A stretch of DNA of 64,000 nt from Notospermus geniculatus (Eukaryota > Nemertea > Pilidiophora > Heteronemertea > Lineidae). The position numbers were made by a program, and so were the translations under genes. Below the pieces are notes generated by a model, which did no database searches, was not told the DNA's origin, and saw only the letters and a program-made list of their open reading frames with translations. Positions 46,501-56,600 of this stretch are shown piece by piece. Positions within the stretch are counted from its first letter, which is position 1; every line of letters begins with the position of its first letter. The DNA lies in the NCBI GenBank assembly GCA_002633025.1, contig NMRB01000660.1, positions 1 through 64,000 on the forward strand, in the 5' to 3' direction.

Positions 46501-47545
46501 ATTTCACATCTCGCACAATCGCAACACCCCTGGTAGAATTTTCATTGTCTACTTCCGTTTTCAACCTCACTAACACATGTAACATGAGCAAGGCAAATAT
46601 TCCCAGATCAAGGTTGAAAAACACTTGTTGGTTCCCGATGCTGCCACTGGGGAGCCATCAATTCAACCTCGATCCAGGAAATTTTTGCCCGTACTCCTTG
46701 TAGTGATGTTGAAAATGGAAGTAGCCAACGAAAATTCTACCAACCAGGGGCACTGCGATTGTGCGAGATGTGAAGTCTGGCGTATTGAAGAAATGTTTTG
46801 GATTCTGAAGCATGTTGGACCTGTCTTTTCCTCTCTCCCTCATTCTTAATGCACACATACCCCTTGCTGTGGTATTCACTTAGTATATCATCGGCTATGT
46901 CAAGTGTGCGTATAGTAACATTGGTACATTGTCGCCTTTCCAGGAACCACCCTCTGTTATGGGAAGTGAACTATAATGTTCCTACATGTACATTCTTTTC
47001 ATCCTACAACTCTGTTCTGAGACTTGAACTGATTCTGAAGCATGTTGGACCTGTCTTTTCCTCTCTCCCTCATTCTTAATGCACACATACCCCTTGCTGT
47101 GGTATTCACTTAGTATATCATTGGCTATGTCAAGTGTGCGTATAGTAACATTGGTACATTGTCGCCTTTCCAGGAACCCTCTGTTCTGGGAAGTGAACTA
47201 TAATGTTCCCACATGTACATTCTTTTCATCCTACAACTCTGTTCTGAGAAGGGAGCAACAAAGTTCCTTTTCCTTCACTGAATTGAACTTCCAACTATCA
47301 CATCTGCAGCTGCTTCCTCATGATATCACTGTATTCTCCATGACTTCATGATCTTTTCTTTTTAGTTTCGGGAATACAAAGTAATCGGGCGTTCGTTCCC
47401 GACCAGCAAAGTCCGGGTACCCCCGTTGTACCAGATGCGCATCTTTGCGCCGGACAACACGACTGCCAAGTCCAGGTTCTGGTACTTCGCCAATAAGCTG
47501 AAAAAGATGAAGAAATCTGCCGGCGAGATTGTCTGTTGCAGCAGG
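43597..47545 (+). CDS. RPL18A: RPL18A exons 1-2 (copy A, incomplete)
   Basis: Cytosolic large-subunit ribosomal protein eL20 (L18a). Exon 1 43597-43614 encodes MKARGE. Exon 2 47366-47545 encodes 60 residues with [29 protein letters not shown] and [20 protein letters not shown]. Both borders are GT/AG and in phase. About 135 bases after exon 2 the sequence switches to XPOT (47681), so exons 3-5 of this copy are missing. Intron 1 (3.75 kb) hosts four H/ACA-like units, several MITEs and a 98-nt hairpin. Copy B supplies the last two exons. Confidence 0.92.
43981..44199. mobile_element. MITE (AAGGAGCACGGTATTG ends), RPL18A intron 1 copy A
   Basis: Left AGGAGCACGGTGTTGCCACT, right CAATACCGTGCTCCTTTAAC. 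Same family as 26136-26296; matching copy at about 57036-57248. Confidence 0.65.
44406..44503. repeat. 98-nt near-perfect hairpin in RPL18A intron 1, copy A
   Basis: Two 47-nt arms starting CTTGTCTTCTGAGGCGAG pair with about four mismatches around a 4-nt loop (GTTT). An identical-length hairpin lies at 57450-57547. Could be a small foldback transposon; precursor-like size makes a small-RNA role possible but unsupported. Confidence 0.75.
44662..45146. mobile_element. Mutator-like MITE with 10-bp target duplication, only in copy A
   Basis: 485 bp. Long inverted ends (about 70 bp) starting GGTCCTACTAAATAGCGTCG. GTTTCCGACG at 44652-44661 and 45147-45156. Copy B has one GTTTCCGACG at 57694-57703. 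Long inverted ends with a 9-10-bp duplication fit Mutator-like elements. Confidence 0.85.
45286..45417 (+). ncRNA. H/ACA snoRNA-like unit a1 (RPL18A intron 1, copy A)
   Basis: 5' hairpin closed by TGCACA / TGTGCA, hinge ATAACA (fits ANANNA), 3' hairpin with CTTTCCAG / CTGGGAAG, then ACA three bases before the end. 132 nt. Most diverged of the units; orthologous to 57829-57960. Vertebrate RPL18A hosts the H/ACA RNA SNORA68, which supports the reading. Confidence 0.7.
45548..45685 (+). ncRNA. H/ACA snoRNA-like unit a2 (RPL18A intron 1, copy A)
   Basis: GCACAC / GTGTGC closes the 5' hairpin. ATAGTA is the H box. CTTTCCAG / CTGGGAAG is the upper 3' stem. ACA precedes the 3' end. Directly followed by the 748-bp insertion at 45700. 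Confidence 0.75.
45700..46447. mobile_element. 748-bp insertion with ATTTTT duplication, only in copy A
   Basis: Begins AGCCCGCTTGGCCGC, and has CCAAGCGGGC near the right end, followed by a small hairpin AGTGCCATTGGCACT. ATTTTT at 45694-45699 and 46448-46453; copy B has a single ATTTTT. Inside, a segment with GATTCTTGACTTTG and CTAGGGGGCCAA occurs twice, about 300 bp apart. No transposase. Class not recognised. Confidence 0.75.
46492..46786. mobile_element. MITE between snoRNA-like units, copy A
   Basis: Inverted ends of about 70 bp containing TCTCGCACAATCGCA and GGTAGAATTTTC. The same element follows the units at 58097 and 58614 in copy B (58272-58550, 58797-59092), so snoRNA unit plus MITE appears to have been copied together. 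Confidence 0.75.
46850..46989 (+). ncRNA. H/ACA snoRNA-like unit a3 (RPL18A intron 1, copy A)
   Basis: Same layout as a2, but the 3' upper stem reads CTTTCCAG / TATGGGAAG with an extra CAC in the loop arm, so this unit may be weakened. H box ATAGTA, ACA at 46984-46986. Confidence 0.65.
47080..47216 (+). ncRNA. H/ACA snoRNA-like unit a4 (RPL18A intron 1, copy A)
   Basis: 137 nt, all elements intact: GCACAC / GTGTGC, ATAGTA hinge, CTTTCCAG / CTGGGAAG, ACATGT 3' end. It ends 149 bases before the exon 2 acceptor. Confidence 0.75.
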
Positions 47546-48926
47546 GTAAAGATTTCCTACTAACTTACTTTCCAGATGTACTTTTTTTGATTTCACTTAG
47601 GAGAGCAAGTGCAAGTGACATGAGAAGTTAGTCTAGAAATCAAGACTTGTATTGTACTATTTCATTCTATCCAGGTTTATAGTGAGAATCGTCTGCCCGT
47701 CATTCAAATCAAAAGATGTCTTCATCGGGGCCATGAAACACGCTGGTAGGATGTTCTCATAGGTGAATTCGTGGAATGCCGGGTGGGTGGCCTTGTCTCC
47801 CCATAGCATTACTAATCTCTTCAGGATAACGTAGCACGTTTTTTGGGTGGGTGGATGTGACTCGTCCATCGCTCCCTGGATCAGGGTCAGCAAGACTTGG
47901 TGTATATTCTGTGGTTCTGCAATAATAGGGCCTAATGACATGAAATGGGTCACAACAAGATATATTCAAGACACAATGGTTTGATACTTCTGAACTGAAA
48001 TCCGCAGTACATGTATTTACAGCCATACTGTACCCACCTTGATTAGCTAGCACACTATGAATGTTGTTATTGAGTAAAGTCTGAATGAACTGGAAATAGC
48101 TGCGATGTAGAAGACGTTTTTCGGTCGCAGTGTCCTGGTCTCGTTCATCGGTTGGCGACTGGAGGACTCGGAATATTGTAGTTACAAACGGCATGAAGAC
48201 TTGCTCCAGAAATGGCACAATAGTATTCTGCAAATAAGAGGATATGCAAAAAACCTCACTTTTTTGGTGGCAAATTTGATCAAATTAAAGCTATTGGATG
48301 AAAAATTTAGTTGCCCAATATATGTTGTGGTCTAGGAAAACCTGTCGGATGTCGCACTTGAGGAAAGTGTTAATGGCCTTCGTGAACCCACACATTTCAA
48401 TAGCTGAAATGTACTTTGTAACAACAGTAGCAGATCAATGCACATGCAATCTGACAAACCTTGTTGATCATCCAGTGACATCCGACGGGTTTTCCTAGAC
48501 CGCCACACATATTATCTATACACACCACACATACTGTCAAACTCAGGCAGAATACCCTTGAGTTAATACACCTAAACACTCACCTTGAATTTGGTGGCAA
48601 GTTGATTCATCAAAGGAATAAAATCGTGAAGTTCCCGTGCATCGGGATTTTTCAGAAGACTTTCCATGGTGACGGGAATGAAAGGCAGGATCTCGTCGCC
48701 CAAACAGACAACCATCCGGTGGAGAAACTGCCGCACCCCGGCATGAAGAAGCTGGCGATGTACAGAGCTGTTAAGGGCGCTGAGGAAGATCTTGAGGGTC
48801 TCCAAGAACGCTTGCGAGCATCCGCACTGTTTCATTGTCATCTGGGCAGAGAAACCTTTACTTGTTCGACTGAAAAGAGGAACCATTTTGATTATTGATT
48901 TTCTTTTCTCTATGGAGGTTTCAGGT

Positions 48927-49113
48927 TTAAGGCCTGTTTCCACTATGACGGATTCCGCAGCGGTTTGCGGCAAGCGGAGCAATTTTCACAGGGTTTTGGA
49001 TAATCCTTTGACGTTTTAACAATACATGGCATGTTAATTATCCCAATGCCTGTGAAAACCGCTCCGGCGCCGCAAATCGCAGCGGAATCCGTTGTAGTGG
49101 AAACAGGCCTTTA
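48927..49113. mobile_element. MITE, family A, XPOT copy B intron 17
   Basis: Counterpart of 36146-36332, same length. Confidence 0.8.
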
Positions 49114-52100
49114 ATCCCCAGTCGGATCCATTTTTCATATGATAGAGATGGCCAGGTAGTATTTTTTTCACCAGTATTCAACTTACCTAGCAAATGCCAT
49201 GGCAGACACGAGGCACTGTGCATACATCAGCTGTTTTTGTTTGTCAGTCTCCTGCTGCATTTTATTCAGAATCCCACCGAATTTGGTCACAGTGGGAGAT
49301 AGCAGTTCCTTTATGAACGCTTGGGTTCTCTGAAAACATTGAGATAAATGTAGAATGGAACTACCAGCGGGGGAGGATCCAGGATTTCCAGAAAAGGGGG
49401 GGGGGGTGAGGGTCTGGGGGGCCCTCCCCAAGAAAATTTTCAAAAGTGGAATGCTAAATATGTGTCTTCGAGGCCATAAGGGAGGCATGCGCCGGCTGTC
49501 CCCCAAATCCGCCACTGACCAGGGTGACATCTCCCTGTTAAGGACATCAAACTTCAGTCTCAAACTTTTGAGATTTTTCACTTGCAAAGGTGTTCTTGTA
49601 GGAAGGTTCCACTGAACATGTCCAAATATCTTACCTCAGGAGGGAAATTTCCACTCACGATAAGAGTACTGGCCATCTCGTAGATGAAGAGCTGATCATC
49701 GGATGTAAGGAGGTGTTGATCTCCATTGTCTGGAGAGCTAAGCAAGAGGAGATCTTGCATACGTTTTAAGATATCCTCCACATAATCCTGGAACTGTGTC
49801 CTGAAAAAAAAATTTGTTAATCTCAATGAGGACTCTTTGTTCTGGTGTGACTGGTTAAAGCCTCACTGTATTGAATTCAGAAAGTGCTTACGTCCTCCGA
49901 CATTAGTGTAGTGTAAAATGTACTGTACTATGGTCTATCTGAATACATTAGAGCTCTGCCTTCAGTTTTTTCAATGTGTGCTGAAAACTAGGACTTACCG
50001 TAAAGCACCTTTGACAAAACGCGAGAACAAGTATGCGGAACGACTGCGAACGTGTGGTGAACTGTTCCGAAGACCACGCTCGTCCAAAAATGCCATCTAC
50101 AGAGAGAAATGGTGGAATTTGTGTTAAAGTTAAGGACAAACTGGAAATTCAAGAATCATTGATACCCATTTCTCCTGTTTCTTGATTATCTTCATCATTC
50201 CATCCAACAATTTTCACTACTGAAGTATGCAAAGTACATGTATTTGAAAACTGGACAAATATTTGGATGAATATTCCTGTCAGCAGTATGAATTTTGTAT
50301 CTAGAGGGCCAACAAGTCCTTACCAAAGCCTCAGCCAAGTGCTGTGGTTCCTGAAGAAAGAACTTCTCATACCGCACAATGGTCTCAAAGAATTGTAGCG
50401 TGACGGCGCTATGAGGATGACGACTAACACCAGACTTCATAAGCTGAAAGAAAATCATAAGCCAGTCAAACTGACAGAATGTAAAAGGTGGAAAAGGAAG
50501 TTCAAATGCGAGCAAATCGATCATTCAAAGTACGGTATAAACAGGAATCAAGATCAGCCAAGGTCAACTAAACAAAACAAGAAATGAATCCTTACCATTC
50601 TCATAAGCTCCAGAAGGACATCTGCTATGGGACCAGTGAAGTGTTGTCCAGATGATGACTGAAAAACAAGAGACATGAACAGCAGGAGGAAACAAAAGTG
50701 ACCGGTGAAAACTGTCAAAGAGAGTCACCCTCGCCAAAACATGGATAATGGATCTAGCCGAGGACCAAGCCCAGATGAGACGCCATGTTTTCTAAGCGGA
50801 CTTGGACCAGAGATGGATACTGGCTCATCACTTTCTACTTAAGAATTTTGCAAAATCGTTATGTCGCATTGTGTTTTGGTGTCAAGTACTTACCGGTATT
50901 GCTTCAGCTAACATGTACAATAAAGAAATGGCCACTTCTACATCTTGGAAATTGACCGATTTCCAGTTAATCAGCGACTGTGACACGATGCTGTGCGTCC
51001 GCATCAGGAACAATTCCTTATCCTGAAATGAGCACAAATTGAGAGTATCGCAAATTGTTTCTCTCAAGTCACCGCAATATTGGTAAATTAAACTTTTAAC
51101 AGCCATAACAGTCGTTAATCAAAATGTGTAAAATATGCAATAGAAAACTTACCAATGAAGCCAAATGGTACATGATTATTCGTAACTGCTTTCTGTACTC
51201 CAGAAACATGGCTTCATCTTCTCCCTAAACAAATCAGAGACAAGTTACATTTGTTATTATTCAATCTGGGATGAGAACAAAAGTAAAATTCTGAATGCTG
51301 GCTACGGGCTTCGAGTGGAAACAGGCCTAAAGTACTGATATGCAACATAAGGTGGGACTAACAAACGTGGACACCCCTTTCAGGAGAGCAGCTGTCTAAC
51401 AAGGACACCTCTCCAATGAGGAGGACAAAGTAATTTCCATTCACTCTGCCTGACGTCATCAGGACACCTCTGAATTGAGGGCAGCATCTCTCAGTCCTAA
51501 AGGTACCCGAAACAGACAGGTGCCATTGTAATTCAAAAATGCATTAAAGGCTTTGGACAGTGCAGGTGAATATACCAGGAAGACGTCTGCAGTGAACTCA
51601 CCTCTGAGTCAAAATTATAAGATTCATCGTATTTCATTTTCTTTGCGGTGACAATGAATAGGCTCTGAAAATAGGGAAAGTTACATTATCAATACAAATT
51701 CACAAACACAATGGTTATGATGGATATTTCCTGTTGTTTCAGATGATCAGAGACAGTACGGGGTCATCCAACATCTGTCAACCATGCTTATCAACACTGG
51801 CAAAAAAGTGTATTCTTTCAAAACAAAGGATGCCAGTTCACAGCCAGGTGTGCTTGTAATGCTGAAAACCACCCGCCTTCTTCTAAAATATTAGTCTAAA
51901 CACTAAAATATTAGTTTAAACACTTACTTCAACATTTTCTTTCTGTTTTGGCGACATAGCACCGATCCGCATCAGCAAATCAAGATATTCCGATGAGAAT
52001 CCCGACACAGCTGCAGAGACGTCATCATCCTCGTTCCCAAGATACATTAACATAAATGGCACTTTGTTCTCAACCGCTACAAGACATTCCTTGGCAATAT

Positions 52101-52439
52101 CTGGGTTGTGAAATTCACCGGGATTTTCCAATCTAAAAAAGAGAGGGAAAGGACAATAGAGACTATATGTAGAATTTGATTTAAAAGCAGCAAATTTTTT
52201 TTGCAGTAATTTTAGGATGTTTTCCATGTGAAGGTAAAGCAGCTGACGTACCTGTCCCATGCACCGATAAGTTGAATGCCGATGGTATTCACAAGTTTTG
52301 CTAGCTTGGCCATGAAGTCTCCCTCATCCTAGAATACAAAACAGTGGTCAAACGTAAAAAAACACTGCAGAAAATTCACCCTCAAAGGATCAGTAAACCC
52401 AGCTGGGCTTGAAATTCACCCTGAAGACCAGCAGTGATA

Positions 52440-52654
52440 AATATCAAGAAGTCAACTTCCAGAAACTTGCGAATTTTCGATCCCAACCGGGGTCTTCCTC
52501 AGGCACTTTTCAGTTGGAGAGACCGAAAAGACTCTCCAAATGAAAAGTGCCTGAGGAAGACCACGGATGGGGTCAAAAATTCACAAGTTTCTGGAAGTTG
52601 ACTTCTTGATATTTATCATTTTGTGTGTCAATTTTTGTGCTTTCTTCTTTGGAT
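52440..52654. mobile_element. Foldback element with 18-bp target duplication, only in copy B
   Basis: Large hairpin with arms AAATATCAAGAAGTCAACTT / AAGTTGACTTCTTGATATTT, plus a T-rich right tail. TGAAGACCAGCAGTGATA stands on both sides (52422-52439, 52655-52672); copy A has one related site near 39557. The core resembles repeats at 33570, 43160 and 55830 (CTTCCTCAGGCACTTTTC). Confidence 0.8.
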
Positions 52655-52852
52655 TGAAGACCAGCAGTGATACAGCAACCATAGGCATCGATAGCAACAC
52701 CAACAAGGTTTCCAATTCCTAATAAAGGACACCAATTTACGCATCACTTAGATCATTTCCATTGATTTTGACCTCTGTAATCAGAACACTTCTCAATTAA
52801 AGACAGCATATCAGTCACAAAGTGGTCTTAAAGGAGGTTCCACTCTACAAAT

Positions 52853-53087
52853 AGACGATATCACTCCAAAAGAGCGCAGCACCTTACGGGGTCAGCGTCA
52901 TGACGTCCCGCACGTCATTTCCTCATGTCTTGAGGTGAGACGAAAAAAATCAGATTGTGTCACGACGTCATGATCGCTGAAACAACCAGATTTTTTTTGA
53001 GTCGCGTCATTGGCATTCACAAATGACGTGCAGGACATCATGACGCTACCCCGTCAGGTGCTGCACTCTTTTGGAGTGATAGAGTCT
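52853..53087. mobile_element. MITE with AT duplication, only in copy B
   Basis: Ends AGACGATATCACTCCAAAAG and the near complement CTTTTGGAGTGATAGAGTCT, with GCAGCACCT inside. AT on both sides; copy A reads CTACAAATTGATAC without it (near 40340). Contains ATGACGT motifs. Confidence 0.75.
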
Positions 53088-53495
53088 ATTGATACTCACA
53101 TCTGTTACATTCATAACGCCAGCGTCTTGTAAAACACTTGCAAATGATTCAATCAGTTTCAACTTCATTGCAGGATTCATCCCCTTGCTGATTATCTCAT
53201 GGATACAATCACAAGCGCTTTCACGCAACAATGGCATGTTCATGAACTGCATAAGGACCGCTACGAAACGATTATTCGCGATGAGATTGATATCGATCCA
53301 AGAAATGTAAGCACCAATCACTTCTAAGGTGAGACAAGATAACTGTGGGTTGGAATTTTGATAAGTTGTCTGCAAGAAATAAACAAATCATGACTTTGAG
53401 AATGAGTTATATAAGAGGGAGTTAAATTGCTACCATAAATGTAGTGTCTTCAAAATTTGTCTACAAGAATGTCACTCAATTTTCCATTTGTTTAA

Positions 53496-53974
53496 CCCAA
53501 TAGAGCTGCCTATTTTTTTGCACTTTCCATCTGTACCTTTCACCGCCATGAAATGCCACTACATTAACCGTTTCGTTACGTGGGACCCGGTCACCGGGTC
53601 ATCCTAACCCCCACGAAATTTACGTTGGAGCCGGTCACCGGGTCCTGTATAATGGCAGGTTTACCGTAAGTTAGAACCGATTTTTGTTAAAGCAGTTTAG
53701 GGATAAAACAGTTTTCAAAATATGGGCCTCGGTAAGCTGTTGACCATACATGCCAGTAACGAAAGGGTTAAGCTGAATAGAGAACAGTGTAATAAGTCAC
53801 GGCGGTTTATGGCGGTCTCGGTGTCTGGAGACATGGCAGATTGTGCTGGTGCCTGCAGTAATTGGTGGTTTTGATTTCTACATTAGAAATGATCGGGATT
53901 TTTGTCAAAAAGTGGGCATTGTCTTCTAGGCGGCTCACGGCAGGGTGGTGTAGGGCGGCATGGGGTCTATTGGG
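53496..53974. mobile_element. piggyBac-like MITE (CCCAATAGAGCC family), copy B, interrupted
   Basis: TTAA on both sides (53492-53495 and 53975-53978). It is split by a second TTAA-targeting element at 53568-53767. The copy A counterpart at 40884 has no such interruption. Confidence 0.8.
53568..53767. mobile_element. 200-bp piggyBac-like MITE nested in another, only in copy B
   Basis: Ends CCGTTTCGTTAC / GTAACGAAAGGG match 11 of 12. TTAA at 53564-53567 and 53768-53771; copy A has a single TTAA at the empty site. GGTCACCGGGTC occurs twice inside. Confidence 0.85.
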
Positions 53975-55303
53975 TTAAGGCCTAAATGGACGGAAGCTTA
54001 CCAGTATTTGATACCAAGAATCAACAAGCATCTCAACACATTGTTCTCGCATCGCATCTTTGATTGCTGTATTTCGTACCGTCTCCTTAAACAAATGGGA
54101 AAACATTGTCAGTGAACTGTATTTCGAAGTGGTGATGCCACATCTGCACTGATGTGAGATGCCACATCTGCACTGATGTGAGATGCCACATGGTGCAGAT
54201 GTGATGCACATCTGCACCAGTAGTCATTCAATAATTCAAGCAATATCAAGCTACGATCATCTCAACACAGTCATAATCAAATGATGAAAAATATTGAAAT
54301 AAATAGTTTTACCTCGGGCTTGTGGACAATATCTCGGTTTACAACTTCTGAATCAATGGCACTGAGAATTTCTAAGTACATGTCCACGGCTGGTTCGCCG
54401 AGAGAGAAGGTCTGCAGAATATCGTTGAAAAATGTCGGCCATTTGTATGGGTAGTCGACGATGAAAGCGAGTGAGAAAATCTGAGCCGCCTTCTTACGGA
54501 TGAAACTTTTGTCGGAATTGCCAGAGCAGCTCTGAAAAGAAGGGAAAATTTGTGAGAATTTGTGAAATGCTTTGGGGGAAAGATGAGTGGCTTGTGGAGG
54601 TGGCCGTTTTAATCTGAATTGCGGTGGTACATGTGTGACCAAGAATTATTCCAAGTACCTGCACTTGTATCCAGGTCATCAAGAAGGATTTGATCTGTTG
54701 TTGCTCAATGGCACTCGCACGCACATATCTGAAACAAATAAATATTCAAATATTCGAGAATCTAACAACACAGAGAGAAGTAGCCAAATCTGGATTTGAC
54801 CTCATCTGAGCCAGACCGTGTCGAAGTTTTTAACCAAGTTTTCGAAGAAAGTCCTGGTTATTAAATTACCGAAAGTGGTGGGCATCCGGGCGGTCGGGCG
54901 TCCGGGCAACTTATTGTTACAATTCTAACAATAAGTTATGAAGCTCACCTTGTTTTCAGGAAATGTTCTATGACTTGAAAGCAGAAAAACTTCACATGAT
55001 CATTGCTGAAAACAACAGACATTCGTCAGTAAAAGAAAGGGTCTTTTTGAAGATTTCAGAAACATGGACACATGAAAATTAGCTACACAGCGTCAAAATT
55101 CCGATGCCTGAGATGAGACTTTTCATGACAAGAACTATGATACAATGAGGAAAACATTAGAAATCAATAGAATATCCTTACTCTGGGTAAAGTCGATTGG
55201 CCAGGACATTCGCACACAAGTGCCAGCCAGTATCTGATGCTTTTAACTGTTCAAAATACTGACAAGCCTGAAAAGAGAAAAGGAAGCAGGTAACTGGAGC
55301 CCT

Positions 55304-55590
55304 GATAGCCTAGTGGTTATCACATCCGCTTAGCACGTGGCAGGTCCCGGGTTCGAATCCAGCCCGGGCCATGATGGGATTTCATACCTGGCTCTTCAGT
55401 CCGTCGGATGGGACAGTAAGCCATGGTGCCTTGTATTGTACCTTGTGTCTTTGCAAGGGCAAGTAAAAGACCCCATCCAAGTGATGAACATGAGTAGCTT
55501 GTGATGGCCTCATCTGTACTTATCAGGGCCAATACTGCTATGGCATCAGCCTTGAGGGAAAAAATGAAATACAAATACAAATACTTTAGT
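55304..55590 (+). mobile_element. tRNA-derived SINE, family 2, XPOT copy B intron 1
   Basis: Counterpart of 42456-42740 with the same boundaries; an insertion older than the split of the two copies. Confidence 0.8.
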
Positions 55591-55739
55591 GATCATTGGC
55601 AAATTAGGCCCACAAGTTCATGACTGCATATGTGCCTGAACCGATCAGCGTCCTTACAAGAGTAAGTTATTATACGTACTCGTGCCTGGGCCTGAGCATT
55701 GGCCATAGGGCCTAAACCAACCAACGCTTCATCATCCAT

Positions 55740-56600
55740 CTGAGTGTCTCTTTAATGCACTTCTATGCCGAGAGGTAAATTCTGAAATAAAAGATGATGG
55801 GGTCATAAGTGGAAATGCATGAACTTCCACAGTTTCGCAACTTTTCGACCCCCAACCAACCAGGGTCTTCCAGGCACTTTTCAGTTGGATAGCCTAGGCC
55901 TAGGCCTACCGGTATGACATGGCATGGCCGGTAGGCAGCCTAGGCCTATGACAGATGCCATGCCCCAGCAGCCAACCAACCAAGCCAAGCCAAACACGCC
56001 GAAGGCACCATGCAGGGGAGGGAGCGGGCAAGCAGGCTGATCAGCATGATGATGATGCTGATCAGCCTGCATGTCGGACCAGGCTCCAGTCCAGGCAGGG
56101 GAGGTGACCGGTAGGATTGGACGCCGGTTTATCGTTTATCAAAGGATGACAACCAAATTTTACCATATCACAGGAAATTATGTTCCTCAAGCAAATACGG
56201 TGTAGGTATAAAAGTAGATGACCGCTTCATTCTGTATTTATGCACCAATTACCTAAAATTTCAGCCACGTTTCATCATTCTCTTGGACATGTTGGACTCA
56301 ACGCGTGTTTACTCACTTCGCCATGTACATAATGTACTGCGGCTTTCTCGCGCAGTACCTTGACTCCGGGCGCATAGAAATTTGCACAACCACAGCGCAC
56401 TTAAAAATTCTCCTTGCGCGAGAATGCAATGTGATGGTGCTAATTTATAACACTAGATGGCAGCAGCTTACGGTGCAGACGAAATTCACTCTCCAACACA
56501 CGGATAAACTCTCCAAGCTCATCTGCGCATTGTTCCTTGACCTGCTGTACGGTGGCGCTGCGCAAAGTCACGTGATCTACCTCTTTCCTCGTGTTCCAGA
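55740..56600. promoter_or_regulatory. XPOT/RPL18A bidirectional promoter region (copy B)
   Basis: 861 bp between the two start codons, uninterrupted. A pyrimidine-rich CTCTTTCCTCGTG just before the RPL18A ATG resembles the 5'TOP leader of ribosomal protein genes. A palindromic pair GCAGGCTGATCAGCAT / ATGCTGATCAGCCTGC lies at about 56032-56072. No TATA box is evident. Confidence 0.6.

Larger units (their letters stand above)
47681..55739 (-). pseudogene. XPOT: Exportin-T, second copy (B), lacking exons 21-22 and the end of exon 20
   Basis: Exons: 55739-55680, 55267-55182, 55005-54949, 54728-54659, 54531-54313, 54085-54002, 53369-53100, 52328-52252, 52132-51928, 51664-51602, 51224-51153, 51022-50894, 50658-50596, 50443-50324, 50096-49999, 49800-49635, 49329-49187, 48869-48584, 48227-48038 and 47916 to the break at 47681 (236 of 281 bases). 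Every exon has exactly the length of copy A, frame and splice sites are intact, and only a few residues differ (for example NTEIKD to NTAIKD, LVRTHS to LMRTHS). Nothing looks decayed except the abrupt end. I therefore think this is the other haplotype cut by the assembly rather than a true pseudogene; a real truncated duplicate is the alternative. Confidence 0.9.
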
